This document shows, one piece after another, positions 46,867-59,039 of a stretch of DNA of 64,000 nucleotides. A program made the translations under genes and the position numbers. Source of the stretch: Pelobates cultripes (lineage: Eukaryota; Chordata; Amphibia; Anura; Pelobatidae); the NCBI GenBank assembly GCA_933207985.1, contig OW240913.1, positions 322,400,602 through 322,464,601 on the forward strand, written 5' to 3'. Every line of letters starts with the position of its first letter. The stretch's first letter is position 1. The notes below the pieces were generated by a model. That model searched no databases. It was not told the origin of the DNA and saw only the letters and a program-made list of their open reading frames with translations.

Positions 46867-47613
46867 TGTGAGGGAAGTTACCATCACTGGGTCCCCATGA
46901 ACAGGTTTTGTTGGTCCCCAGATTGCTCTTATGTTGTAGTCACCCTGTGCCCATCATAGGTACAGGGTGTTTTTTTTTTCCTCCCTACTTTCCCTGTTGT
47001 TTTCCAAGAAGGGTGTTGTCCCATCGACACTTCTAGGCTAGTTCAAACTGGCTGTTCTCCCATGCTATTAAATCTTACATGTGTTTCTCAGTCCTTGTTA
47101 GTGTCCTTCCCCACCCTGCCTTGTAAACACGGCAATGCATTAACACTAATGTAGAACAGAATGGAAGTCAATTGAGTTATTGAGTGATTGTGAAACTATT
47201 GTTGTGCGACACTTCTTGGTGTCCAGCAGGTAATTCAATAATGGTGACTTAAACTAATTATGTCCTGGACACCAAGACTCTAGGCAGGCACTTACATTGT
47301 TTTAACTTGTGACCTCCTGTGGGGAATGTGTCTATAAAATACCTGTGTTGTGTTCAATAAAGTCAGTTCTTTTTCATCCCTTACTAAGTCTCAGCTAGTG
47401 TTTGGGTGATACAGCTATACAGCTATACACTCTGCAGGAGAGCCTAATCCCTTTGGGACTATAGCCTGATATCCTGCTCTAGGGTGGAAAACTCTGGATA
47501 GACCCCAGTCAAGCTGCGGTGACTTGGGGCTGAAGCACTCCTGGTGTCCCGGTTACAGCTAGGAAGCGTGCTTGAGGGAGGTACCTAGCTGGGGAACCAG
47601 GCGGTCCATCACA
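46867..47613 (+). mobile_element. Solo LTR (747 bp) with 5-bp target-site duplication
   Basis: Begins TGTGA and ends TCACA, flanked by CCTAG on both sides (46862-46866 and 47614-47618). TATA box 'tataaaat' at 47333-47340 and AATAAA at 47356-47361 mark the promoter and R region; U5 is about 47375-47613. A U3 inverted pair 'cttggtgtccag' / 'ctggacaccaag' lies at about 47216-47274. No internal retroviral genes follow, so it arose by recombination between two LTRs. A 5-bp duplication fits gypsy or retroviral integrases; which is not decidable here. Confidence 0.88.
47333..47340 (+). promoter_or_regulatory. TATA box of the solo LTR
   Basis: TATAAAAT lies 16 bp upstream of AATAAA, the compact arrangement seen in LTRs with a short R region. 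Activity is unknown. Confidence 0.6.
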
Positions 47614-47699
47614 CCTAGACTTTATCAACAATGCAAATGATCTTCTAAAAGTTCATGCATATTTCTTCTCATGTTTAACTGATACATTCTAGGCTTCTT

Positions 47700-47935
47700 G
47701 TGATGAATGAATTGGCTCTCAGAATCTCAAAGTGAATGATAAGTTCCTCAGGTTGAGTAGGCAGATTCTCAAAATGAACAGATACGTACTCAGGATGAAT
47801 GGACATATTCTAATGCTGAATAGGCAGCTTATAGAAGTGAATGGGTAGATTTTTAGCATCACTGGATAAATGGACACATTCTCAATTTGAACAGGTATTC
47901 AGGGTGAGATGGAAGATTCTCAAGTTGAATATATT
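47700..47935. repeat. Degenerate about 30-bp tandem repeat
   Basis: Recurring words 'cagattctcaaaatgaa', 'agaatctcaaagtgaat', 'agattctcaagttgaat', 'acattctcaatttgaac' at roughly 30-bp steps suggest an old minisatellite. Confidence 0.45.
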
Positions 47936-49575
47936 ATGGAAGTAAATATTGATGTGATCTTGTTCTTGAAGAAGTTTACCACACGTGGAAGCTCTTGATT
48001 ACCATTTAGAGCGCTCTTGGTACACATTATATGTTAGAATGTCTATTCCTTTGTGGTAATCTAAATTTATAACTTAAAGCAGCCCTCCAAGCACCACTGC
48101 TACTACCGCTCTCTATAGTGGTTATGATAACAGCAGTGACCTGTCATCACCCCATTGTAAGTAGTCAAAAAATTATAGAATGGTCATCTGGGCACCACTT
48201 TCTAACTCCACTACTTCCTGTGGAGAGTGCCTAAGCAGGACCTTCTAGTAGTTTTTCTGAGTATTGCCCTGTAATACAAGGCTGTCACAATGGCTAAGAT
48301 CATCAGCTGATCAATCTCAGCTAATGAGCTAAGCCCTGCACTGCCATATTTAGCTCAAATTGATCGTTTCTGGCTCTCCATAAGAACTAGTGGAGGCACG
48401 GAGCGGTGCCTGAAAGATCCCAGGTAAGATGTTACACCTCTCTAAACCATTCTTAAACCAGTCTAAGATCAAATTATTTTTACCCTAATATATACATTGT
48501 GGAAACCGTAATATAGAATTTACTACAGGTGGTGACTGTAGCAGTGATATATCTGGGATGCTAAAATCTTCTATACTAATTACTCCCTTGAATACGAGAA
48601 TGAACTGCTTTTTAGATTATCCGGTTTGAACATGGTTTATTTTTATTAATCTGTCATTCTCATTTCATAGTATAGTCACAGACTAGTCAACAAAATTCAC
48701 GGTTAGTCAATAAACTCCAAATCTTCTCCAGGTATTTTGAAATGGTAAAATTGAGGAAAGATTTCAGATCTGAAAAAGTTCTTTTTTTTTCCACTTTCAG
48801 AAAGTTCTTTTTAAATGTATGCAATGACAATAACAATCAAATGTAATTATTGGCAGGATTATATAATAGTATATTGCAGATACGGTATGTGCATAAAATA
48901 AAGAAGCGTGCCAGTGGCTTTGGAAGTGCCATGAGATATAGATCAGTGTAGATATTACAAGCAAAGTATACATCCAATGAATTGGTAGTAGGTTAGAAAA
49001 GAAAAAAACAGAAATAAAAATAATAGTTAACAGAATCAACCTGTACAATTAATACAAGAACACATAATATTGGTAATTACAGGACTCTTAGATCAATGCT
49101 TGTTGCTTGTAACAGAGGGAGACGGTAAACAAATGAACTGTCACTCCTCAGGAATTTACATTATTGGATAGAACACTGAAAATCACTTCGAACTCGGGTT
49201 AAGCTTTTTTTCAGCAGATGCGTCATTTTCTTTTAAACTAATATTAAAGAGTTAGCACATGACATCATAATCCAGTTCAGACAAGACAAATCTAAAGCAA
49301 CATTGCAACTGAGAAGAATAAATAGAATCATTGTTTTATTTCTCCTCTTCTCTGGATGTTCAACGCCAGGTGTAAAGAACAGAAATTGTAACAAAGATTG
49401 ACAGGGAACTAAGATGGAGGCACCCATTTACAGGATAAAAGTGTGGGTTTCTCAGTTTAATTTAAGTGTTCACACCTCACAAATACATATGATTTAAATA
49501 TAAGGACGAGTAGACATAATGTAAAAATCCCAGGACATAACCGTTCTTCTTTAAAATCCCGTTCATGGTGTCTAT
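47936..49575. other. Unique AT-rich DNA
   Basis: Nothing recognised. It ends at the LINE target site. Confidence 0.4.
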
Positions 49576-49589
49576 GGTAAGATAGTTTT
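49576..49589. repeat. LINE target-site duplication, left
   Basis: GGTAAGATAGTTTT, identical to 54066-54079. Confidence 0.88.
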
Positions 49590-52500
49590 TTTTTTTTTTT
49601 TTATTTCTTTATTTTTCCATCTTGACAAAGATAGCATGATAACATTAGCAACTTGGCTTGTGCAAAAGCCCATTAATTCGCAACATATTTGAACACTGCT
49701 AGCTCAATGCATATCTAACAACACATTAGTAATAGGCTTACCTAGCTACTTGCCAAGGGTTTTTCTATTTATTTAACATAACATATGTCTTGAGTGATCA
49801 TCTCGTCCTTCATATTTACAAAATATATATGATGCAGTAGGGGTGCCCCCATGTGTTCCCTTTATTCTGCATCCCTATTTAATAGGGCGAGCCCTGGTTT
49901 CAATCGGATGATTCACTTGTTAGTGGTTAATAGTCAACACACTGTACAATAGTAGTTGATGTCCTACGTTATATAGCATAATGTAGCTTGTATTATTGTA
50001 TGATGAAGGATTTTGGTTGGGAGGGAACTCCGTCACTCGTCCCCTGCACAGTTTACCTGGGGGGTTGTCCAGTTCGCTTATTATGCAAGGTTCGGTTCCC
50101 GGGCTCCCCCACGATATTGTGAATCAAGAAAAAGGATAGAAGATCAGAGGGTAGAAGAAAATGTAGAAAATTAGATAGAGAGAGGAAGAGAGAAAAAAAA
50201 GAGGGGGGGAGGGGAAGTGGGGTAGGGTCATACGTCAGGTCAGTACAGTATGGCCTTGTGTGGGGTTCTTTTGGGTATGTCTATTTCCTCTGGGGGTCCT
50301 ATGTAGCTCCTGCTCCCGTCACTGGGGGTCAGGTGGGTATCCTTTCATCAGAGAGGTCGCTATTCTGCCATGGGTCCCACAATTTGTCAAAGCTAGTCAT
50401 GGTCCCTCTTAGTCGGGCGGTTAAGCTGTCCATTAGATAGACCTCTTTTATGTTGGATATGACCCTCTGGGTTGGTGGTAATTTTATTTGTAGCCATGTC
50501 TGTGCTATTGTTCTCCTTGCGGCTAGAGTGATCTTATGGATCAATTTCTGTTCCCTCCTTGTCCAGTCATCGAAGGATCTATTAAGCAGGTATGTCCATG
50601 GATTTAAGTTTGGTGCTCTATGAAAGATTCTTTTAATCAGGTTGTGTATTTTTAACCAAAAGGATTGTACTTGGGGGCATTCCCACCACATATGAATGTA
50701 TGTACCCTTAAGGCTGCATCCCCTCCAACAGGTGTTTGTTTCATGCAATGCAGTTTAACGGGTGTGGTGTACCACCTAAACATAATTTTATATGCCTGTT
50801 CTTGGAGGGTTACACAAATAGATACCAAGTTGTTTGCTTCCCATAGTTCTCTCTACTCTACACCTTCTAGTACCTCCCCTAGGTCTCTTTCACAGGTGTC
50901 CGTTTATGCTAGGGTTCCCCATTACTCTGTTTCTGAACATATGTGTGTGTATAGGTTAGTTATTAAGCCTCGTTGTGCGGTATCTTTAAGACACATCCTT
51001 TCAAAGAATGTCTGTGGTCTCCTAGCGGCCTGTTGCACTCGCGGTTGTTGTACGTAGCCCTAATTTGCATGTACCTGAAGAAATCTGTAGAAGTTAGATG
51101 CGCTATTTGTTTTAGATGGTCGAATGTGACCAGCTGACCGTTGTCGAACCTATGGCAGATCCTTTGTATACCCACCCTTTTTATGTTCGTAAAATCCCTC
51201 GCTGCCATACCCGAGGGGAATACCCTGTTTCTCAAAAGGCGAGTCAGTGGGGGTGTGGAGGAGACCAGTTTGAATTTAAGTGCTGAAGCATCCCAAATTC
51301 TCAGGGAGTTCAATATGGCTGGGCAGGTCGTTCTTAAAATTGGTCTATCTTCCCTGGGAACCCACATGTGGTATTGTGGGAGGTCTGTTCCAGTTAGGAG
51401 GGACCAATGGTGCATGCCATATAGCCACCTGTGCAGGTTGGGCTGCCAAGTAATAATAATACAATCCTTCCCTCTGCTTATGTCTATATAGGATATTTCT
51501 GGAAACCCTATGGTGACAATTTTGCCATATGAAGTTTCCTTTTTGTAAGTGGGCTAGGTCGGATTTTAGGAGTTTTACTGGCAGTGCTTGAAAGAGGAAT
51601 AATATTCGGGGGAGGACATTCATTTTAACTATATGTATGCGTCCGTTCCATTATATGGGGCTATCTTGCCATTTTTCCATGTCTCATATTAGGGTTCGTA
51701 TAAGCAGGGTATAATTTAGATGGTAAATTTTTGTAGGATCACCTGGCAATTGTACCCCTAGGTACTTCAAGTGGTCTGTTACTATGGGTATATTAAAAGT
51801 GTCCCCCAATGCCGCCATGTCCTCCACGGACATGCCCATTGGGAGTGGGCTGGATTTGTCCAAGTTAGCATTGTAACCGGAAAAAACCCTGAATTGAGAG
51901 ATGATTTCTTGTAGTGCCTCTAAGGACTCTTTTGGTTCCGTGAGGGTCAAAAAAATGTCATCTGCATAAGCGGAAACGAGGAACTCCTGACCGCCCACTA
52001 CTATCCCCTTTATACATGGGTGTTGACGCGTAGCTTTTAAAAGTGGTTCTAGTGTGAGCATGAACAGGAGCGGGGACAGAGAGCATCCCTGCCGTGTCCC
52101 ATTCCCCAGTTTAAAAGGTTTGGGCCCTGTCCCGGCGATTTTAACTTGGGCGGAAGCTTGGTTATACATTGCTTTGATTGATGCCACATATCTTCCGGGA
52201 AAACCGAGGTGTTCCAGGAGGTTGAATAGATAGGGCCATTTGACCCTATCAAAGGCCTTTTCTGCATCTATTGAGACCAGTAGTGTTGGTGTGTTCACGT
52301 TTTTATGTCTCCAGATGAGGTCAATGTTCCTTCTGGTGTTTTTGAAGAGTTGTCTATCAGTTATGAATCCCACCTGGTCTGGGTGTATCAGCGTCTTTAA
52401 GCTGAGGTTGAGTCGGTATGCTAAGATTTTTGCTAGGATCTTGATGTCTTGATTGATCAGGGAAATAGGCCTGTAATTGTCAGGTAGTAGGGGTCCCTGC

Positions 52501-54065
52501 CTGTTTTTTTGCAGGAGAATTATGTTGGCCATGGACATCTCGCCCTCTGAGGTTCCACCATCCATGCTTGAAAAGCTTTTCCAATCTTGGCTATAGGTCC
52601 TCTCTGAACGTTTTATAGTATGACCCGTCGAAGCCAGCGGGTCCGGGGGCTTTATTGCCCTTCAGTCCCATTATCGCCTTGTCTATGTCCTCAATTGTAA
52701 TGGGCTCATTTAGGTGTAAAGCGGCTGCTGTTGGGAGTTTCGGCAAGTCAAGGTCTTTCAAAAAAGCGTGCATGCTTTTCAGCGAGTCTTCTTGTGCGGT
52801 TGTCCTGGGCATGTGGTTGTACAGCATCTTGTAATAATCCATGAAAACCTTGGCGATATCAGTTGGAGTAGCTTTGATGGAGCCGTCCGCATATTTGATC
52901 GTGGTGATGGGGGTCTGATTTTGTCTGGGGCGTAGGGTTCTGGCCAGCATTGTGTCCATTTTGTTTGATTTCTCGTAATAGGTCCTTTTCGTCCACGACA
53001 TAGCCCTAGCGGTGTCATCCAGTAAGAGTTCAGATATGGATCTTCTGGTCTCTCTCAGTTGTTCAAGTAGTTGTGGTGTAGGTGTAGTTTTGTGTTTTTG
53101 CTCGGACCGTCTCAATATATCCAAGAGTTGTTTTAGTGTCTTCATCTTTTGTGCTTTTTTCCATGTTGCTAGTTTAATGCATGTTCCTCTGATCACCGCT
53201 TTGTGGGCCGCACAGATGATGCTTGGGGACATATCCTCTGTTTCGTTCACGAGAAAGTATGCTCTAATATCCTCCCTTATTTCTGTCTGAGTGCCCTTGT
53301 CCTGCAGAAAGCAGGAGCTCAGCCTCCAATTCCACAGGGATGCTATACAGAGGTTCCCTAAGGTTAGAGATATGTCTGCGTGGTTTGACCACATGATAGA
53401 ACCTATCCTCGATTCCACCACCCTAGCCATGCTTGCGTTGTTTACTAAAAAACATAAACATAAATAAGTCCCATGGGGGGCAGAGTAAAACATGAAGTCA
53501 CAATCGCTAGGGTGTTGTGCCCGCCAGACATCAACCAAGGCTGTGTCCCGGACGAATTGGTGGAGCAATTTGTCTTGGCTCCCTCTGCCCTGTGATCTCT
53601 GCTGACCCTCTTTAGAACTCCTATCCGTGGCAGGACACGGCACGACATTGAGGTCACCTCCCACCACTATCATACCATGAGATAAGGCCCTTATTTTCAT
53701 GGTTACGTTCTCCCAGAAGGTGGCAACAGGTGCATTGGGGGCATATATATTAATCAAATGGATAGGGTGGGAGTAAAGGATTCCTGTCAGGATGATGTAT
53801 CTCCCCTCCTCGTCTAGCTCTGATGACAGAATCTGAATCGGGCATTTATTATGTATAAGTATGGCCACTCCATTACCTTTACGGTGTGATCTAGCTTCCT
53901 ATGAGGTGGGGTAAGTGCAGTCTCTTAATTGAAATGCTGTGCATTTGGATATGTGTGTCTCTTGTAAGAAAGTTATGTCTGAGCCTAGTCTCTTAATTTC
54001 CCTCAACATCAGACGCCTCTTTTTGGGAGCGTTCAATCCTTTAACATTTAAGGATGTCAGTTTTA
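49590..54065 (-). mobile_element. 5'-truncated L1/Tx1-clade LINE (about 4.5 kb)
   Basis: Minus-strand insertion bounded by a 14-bp duplication GGTAAGATAGTTTT (49576-49589 and 54066-54079) and a poly(A) tail, seen as a T run at about 49590-49604. The TTTT end of the duplication fits target-primed reverse transcription. The 5' end is cut at the start of ORF2, so ORF1 and promoter are missing. The 3' UTR (about 49605-50328) contains a purine-rich run near 50180-50225 on the plus strand. ORF2 is broken. Confidence 0.92.
50329..54065 (-). pseudogene. L1/Tx1-type ORF2 (endonuclease-reverse transcriptase), degenerate
   Basis: The endonuclease starts at the truncation ('LKLTSLNVKGLNAPKKRR', 'FLQETHISK'), then 'GGDLN' (53647-53661) and 'SNHAD' where SDH is expected (asparagine codon 53383-53385). 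The RT domain follows: 'DNYRPISLIN', 'SIDAEKAFDRV', 'GTRQGCSLSPLLF', and catalytic 'YADDIFLTLTEP' (YADD at 51957-51968). The C-terminal cysteine motif 'CWRGCSLKGTYIHMWWEC' (about 50690-50745) is typical of this clade. Breaks: in-frame TAG at 53899-53901, frameshift between about 52560 and 52600, stops near 51690 and 51660, and frameshifts near 51400 and 50950-50750. The RT core is open for about 290 codons. Confidence 0.9.
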
Positions 54066-54079
54066 GGTAAGATAGTTTT
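54066..54079. repeat. LINE target-site duplication, right
   Basis: GGTAAGATAGTTTT. In-frame reading upstream of the ORF2 relic into this sequence is fortuitous. Confidence 0.88.
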
Positions 54080-54354
54080 GATTGCAATCAGATAAATGTC
54101 CCAGTTTGTCCCACACTCTCAAAATGTTCTCCCATGGAATGTTCTAATGCTCTCTTTCAGTATGTCAGAATGAGTACATATGCAGAATTTAGTAACTGAA
54201 CAATCAGAGAACATTTATATTTATAAATAGAAAGTGGGAAGAGACAGAAACAAGCACTGCATGATCATAAGATATCTGATGACTGTTTATTGTTATACCT
54301 CACTAACGAGGCTTAACAAGGCCGAAGTGATTATCTGGGGTTGCTGTATCTTTC

Positions 54355-54505
54355 GTGCAGAGAGAGCCGGCCTACGTTTCGGTTCTGGACCTCCCTTTTG
54401 GGTGGGATCAGTCTCATATGCAAATGGCCTAGATACTCTCTGTAATGGCACAAGATGAGCTAAAACAAGCTTGAGATCTGAGCGGGGACCCATCGAAGGA
54501 CACTC
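54355..54505 (+). mobile_element. LTR-retroelement fragment, inverted relative to 35.7-36.1 kb
   Basis: Its reverse complement matches 35730-35850: 'gggtccccgctcagatctca', 'ttagctcatcttgtgccat', 'gtgggac/tcagtct'. Only one 150-bp piece is present, without ends. Confidence 0.6.
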
Positions 54506-54509
54506 AGTT

Positions 54510-56110
54510 TCTTTTTTTATTATTGTTATAATAACATTTAATACATCTTTTCAATAATCAGTGATTTTTTTCAACAAAGCCACCAAAGATATACTAAGAT
54601 ATCCATATGCTTCTGGCATGTCCATTATAGTGAAGAGTTAGCCTAGATCATCTTATGTATGGTTGGAGGTGTTATTTACAGAGACTGAAGTTTTGAGCTA
54701 CTTTCCTCAACTGAAATACTAAATGAAGAGTAATAGTTAGACTGAAATATCTTGTGCTATTGCTTATCAGATATATCCATAGAGAAGTCTTTTGACCACA
54801 CTGCAGTCTAAGTCAAAAGCTGTGATGAGGTAACCACGTAGGTGGTACTTGTATTAATAAAAATTAGTTGCTTCTTTGATGACTTAGGTCATAACACATG
54901 AATTTGAATGGAGTAAGCTGAGTGCCAAGTTTCAAGTCAACACTTGATATCTGAAGGTGTTTTACTTAAGGAAACTGACATTTTTCTAAAAAGGGCCCAG
55001 GATGACTACCAGCTAATTGTTGTAGAGGAAATAATTCTAAGTGTTTTGTTTGTGTATTGGCAGGTTATGTTAAGTAGGACCCTCCTGTCACCCTTAACTG
55101 TTTGAGAAATAAAGGAGATCCTCTTAAGGTCTCTTAACAGTAGTGAGTTTACTGTTTCTGGGGACAAGTTGAAAGTAGCATGGGCTTGTCTTTATATTTT
55201 AAACATGGATGAGAAAATCAGGTGATAACATTGATCTAGAGAGAATAGAGGGACAGTTTGCCAAGAAAGAGTGGAGAGAATATTTCCACGTGGACAAGAG
55301 ATTGTTCCAGTAGAGTAGAGAATTTGCTCGATCCAGATCCAGAAAGTGAACTGTAATATGCATGCCTACACTTTCTATGGGTTTTTGGCCCTTTGAAAGG
55401 GAAACAGATTTTGTAGGACCGTTGACTCCTGTACTGGCATATGTCTTTATCATAATCAACATTAAAGTACAGTGTAGTTGATTATGGTAACAGACAGAAG
55501 GGGGTGTATAAAGCACACCCACTGACCTGTCACTCTTTGTAGTATGGCCTCTCAGGCCTTCAGTATGCTATGTCCAGGAGTCTGACAAGGCACTGATGGT
55601 GGCATGCATGAAAGGGGGTAAGGGGCAGAGATATGAATATGGACGGATATGAATGAATGTAATATCTCCTCCTCTGAGTGCTGCTCGGGCTGCCTGTCAG
55701 ACTGGACAGAGGATAATGAAGATCCTCTACTGTAGTCCCACAAAAGTACAGTCTGTTTCTCTGAAAATGTGGTCTCTATGAGAGGCATTGAATGTGTTCG
55801 ACATCATTGTGCTGAGAGTCATGACACTTAGGCTTCAATTTGATATTGTCGGAAAGTATTACAATATAATTTATTGTTCTCACAGATTAATCTCAATAAT
55901 TTAAATAATTAGCAAAAGGTGAAATTGCATATGCAACTTATAAGTGCTTTCATTAACATCTTAACATCTTAATAATGATCTTTTTTCATACTTATTGCTT
56001 TACATATAGTTTTCAATTTTGTATAAAGAATCATTACTACATTAACAATAAGTAATTTTTTAACACAAAAATATTTGTTTTAGCATTTACCAAGTTGTGA
56101 TGTATAATAA
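54510..56110. other. Mostly unique DNA, no feature recognised
   Basis: Frames at 55199-55522 and 55552-55788 lack motifs. 'gtgtataaagcacaccc' near 55505 is TATA-like but isolated. Confidence 0.35.
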
Positions 56111-56118
56111 TTCAGGTA

Positions 56119-56155
56119 GATGGATAGATGGATGGAGGGAAGGAGGGAGGGGCAG
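56119..56155. repeat. GGA/GATG simple repeat
   Basis: 'tggatagatggatggaggga' then 'aggagggagggg'. Confidence 0.8.
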
Positions 56156-56317
56156 AAGTACAGACAGATAAAATCACTTAATACGGATACATATCTAATA
56201 TTTAGAGTTACATATTTGTTTACAGAATATTACTTGCAAAACAGCTCCCATTTAGTTAGATTTATACATGTGTATGTTTGTGCAGATAGATATCCAGTAC
56301 CTAATGTCTCTAATATT

Positions 56318-56372
56318 GTGATTTTTAAAAATGTGATTTTTAAAAATGTGATTTTTAAAAATGTGATTTTTT
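56318..56372. repeat. 15-bp tandem repeat (GTGATTTTTAAAAAT, 3.5 units)
   Basis: Three exact units at 56318-56332, 56333-56347 and 56348-56362, plus a partial one. Each contains the palindrome ATTTTTAAAAAT. Confidence 0.95.
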
Positions 56373-56814
56373 TCATTTTTTTTTTGTTAACAATGTCACT
56401 ATCTATGCTGCTTTCTGTAGCTACAGATTGACAGTTTCTGGTATAATGATACCGTCTATGAAGCACCTGGTTTGCTTTGTCTCATTCTAAATAATTGCAA
56501 ACAATAATAGGGCCCCAGCACTGAGTGGCATATTTTTCCTAATAATACATTTTCTGTCAGTGTTCTGAATACAGTTCCTGTAGAGCTGACAAGCTGAGCA
56601 TTATCACTGATGTGAGTGTTATTGTTAGTTTACCTACCACATTTTTTGACAACCACATAAAGCAGACGATCACATTTAGGATCTGTTGAATTTGCCTAAA
56701 TCACTCCTTGTAGTAACATGCATTGCAAGAGAATGCATTTCCTATTAAATAATTGCAAAACTGCTACAGAGAAAGCATCTAACATATTTATAATCAAAAA
56801 ATAAGAAACGTATT

Positions 56815-56877
56815 TAGACACGACGGAAATATTCTGTCATGATTCCCTTTTATTCCAGAAGTTGTGTCCTTAAGGGG
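56815..56877 (+). mobile_element. CCCCTTAAGG MITE, left end decayed
   Basis: 'tcatgattcccttttattcc', 'agaagttgtgtccttaagggg' parts are intact with TTAA at 56878-56881. The left end reads only 'agacacgacggaaatattctg', closest to the 13128-13199 variant. Confidence 0.65.
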
Positions 56878-57084
56878 TTAAACAGATTCTACTTTTTAAT
56901 GTATCTCATATGTTAATATTGCAATTAAATAGCTATATATTGAGATTTCTTTATACACAGAAGGGTGTCAATGATGAAGTAAATAAGAGAAGAAAACAAT
57001 TGTTAAGTAATAATTAACGATTAAGTAATAATTAAATAATAATTTAATTGAATGATTGAAATTGGCGGCATCTTTCAGCCGTTT

Positions 57085-57160
57085 AATAGATAACTCCCTA
57101 AATTGGTACCCTTATGGGATTGCCATATTTAAGGGTATCAAATTAGGGAGCTGTGTTTAG
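57085..57160. repeat. Imperfect palindrome
   Basis: 'ctccctaaattggtaccctta' is mirrored by 'taagggtatcaaattagggag' across about 18 bp (57092-57152). Probably an old foldback element. Neighbouring 56885-57400 holds nothing else recognisable. Confidence 0.6.
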
Positions 57161-57511
57161 TAGATAGATTATTTTTGGTATCTGTATGGGGGACCAGGAT
57201 AAGCTAGGGTTATTCTTAAAACCCTGTTTTTTGGTTGCAGTAACCATTTAAATGTACAGTAAATTTAACAAACTTTGATTTAGACTCTTTGAACACTGGA
57301 GGGATTAAATAACCGTTGCAAGTGAACTGAAATCTAAATGCAGGAGAATCTGATCTTGAAAATTTCTACAGCTGGCTTTTTTTTACCTACATTTTACCGT
57401 TTGTCTTTTTTTTTTTTTTTTTTACTATAATTTGGAGTTTAGTAAATAATGCTATTGAATATTGTCATTCAAAAGTTTCAAAATGTTTATATATAGTTAA
57501 ACTCTTTTTTT

Positions 57512-57512
<1 letters not shown>

Positions 57513-57546
<34 letters not shown>

Positions 57547-57640
57547 CAACAAAGTATTTAACCAGAAAAGGTACATTCAGATTATTCTGGTTTTCAAGTA
57601 TGTCCTGGGGATGTTACCTTAGCTAAACATCCAGGGGTTA
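57513..57640. repeat. (ATA)n/(ACA)n microsatellite with 'tatttaaccagaaaagg' repeat
   Basis: 'ataataataataataataa' then 'caacaacaaag', followed by 'tatttaaccagaaaaggtac' and 'tttcaagtatgtcctgggga', recalled as a frequent frog interspersed repeat adjoining a trinucleotide tract. Confidence 0.55.
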
Positions 57641-58399
57641 TAGCTTTGAATATATTTTTATTATTAATATTGCTACTGTGATATTGTTATTTGATTCATT
57701 TTTTTTAATCACTTATAAGACTTCTCATTTATTAATATTTATGGATGTTAATATTTTGTACTTCTTTCTGGTTTTATTTTTTAAAATAATTTTGCAATTT
57801 CTCCTCTTTGTTGTGCAGACCAAGACCCACAAAAGAGAAAGTGCAACTGTATAAGTCAATATCAGTAGTTAGTGGCTCACTTCTCATGCTTTACAAGTAC
57901 CACCAGGGTTATCTTCAAACCCAACCAGGATTTAATATCTTATGGCATATTCCAATTGAATAAATTAAAGTGATACTCAGCAACAGAAAACTATGTAAAT
58001 CAGTAAAACCACCAAAATAAAAATCCTAATAATAAAAAATAATGTAACACCTTGAAGCTCTTCTACCAGGTTTTCAGGTAGTCATGAGTGAAGTGACCCA
58101 TTAGATGATAAAATAATTGCATTCATAGTACAAAAAAATTGTGTTAAACAACAAACAGTTTTAATTTGCTACAATTTGGAGTTTAATAAATACACCTGTA
58201 GTTTTCCAATTTACTAAATTTATGTCCAGTTCAATGAAATTAGCTCTTCTCTCTATATAGGTTGTGTATATGTGTCTGTTTTAACTACACCTTTGCAAAG
58301 GTTCTAATATATGTTAATGAAACTAGGGGTATGCTTAATATAGATTGGTAAAAGTAACTATTCTGTAATAAAACATAACTGCAGGCTGTAATAAAATAC

Positions 58400-59037
58400 T
58401 AGACTTGAGCCTGGTGTAAAAATTTGGTTTGGCCGGATCCATCTGGGCAAAAAATAAAAATTGTTCGTACAGTCCGGAATTCATCCATATGGCGATTTTC
58501 AAAATACTTTGGAAAAATGATTTGGACAAACAAAGAGGGTGCAAAAATGGCCAATCATTGTATTGCAAAATATATACACAATATAAATATTATGGCACAT
58601 TTCCCATCATTTAATTCACAGATCAAGTGAGAAGAAGTTACAAGTGAAGTGAAAAAGGAGGAGCAGTAAAAAAAATTAAAGAAAATCTATATTTATATAT
58701 TTATTAAATATATAATACATGAATATAAATTATATTTTTTTTCACTGTTCTTTTTTTTTTCTTCTTCTATTCATCAATGTTCACTTGATTTGTGAATAAA
58801 ATCTACATTTAATGGCTGTTCCTTAACCATCAATCTTGTTTTTTTCCACCAATCATCTCCTTTTTGGTGCCCAAAAGAGAACTCAGAGAATCACAAACAA
58901 ATGAACATGCTCGTCCATTGTCCGATTCATTAGTCCATTATATGTCCATAAGGTGCTTCAGAAGTTATGGAATTCATATGATCAACCCAAAAATTTGACC
59001 GAATCCCAGTTCATTTGAAATCGGATACACAAGCCTA
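58400..59037. mobile_element. Foldback element, about 640 bp
   Basis: The outer arms 'acttgagcctggtgtaaaaa' (58403) and, inverted, 'ggcttgtgtatccgatttca' (59034) and inner words 'aaatttggtttg' / 'caacccaaaaattt' are mirrored. The centre has 'gatcaagtgagaagaag' / 'ttcttctattcatcaatg' and a TA-rich loop. It shares its centre with 44575-44730. No coding content. Confidence 0.5.
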
Positions 59038-59039
59038 TA

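Noticed and set aside
55500..55560. TATA-like 'gtgtataaagc' as an LTR promoter
   Set aside because: No TG/CA ends, no nearby AATAAA in a fitting position, no target duplication.
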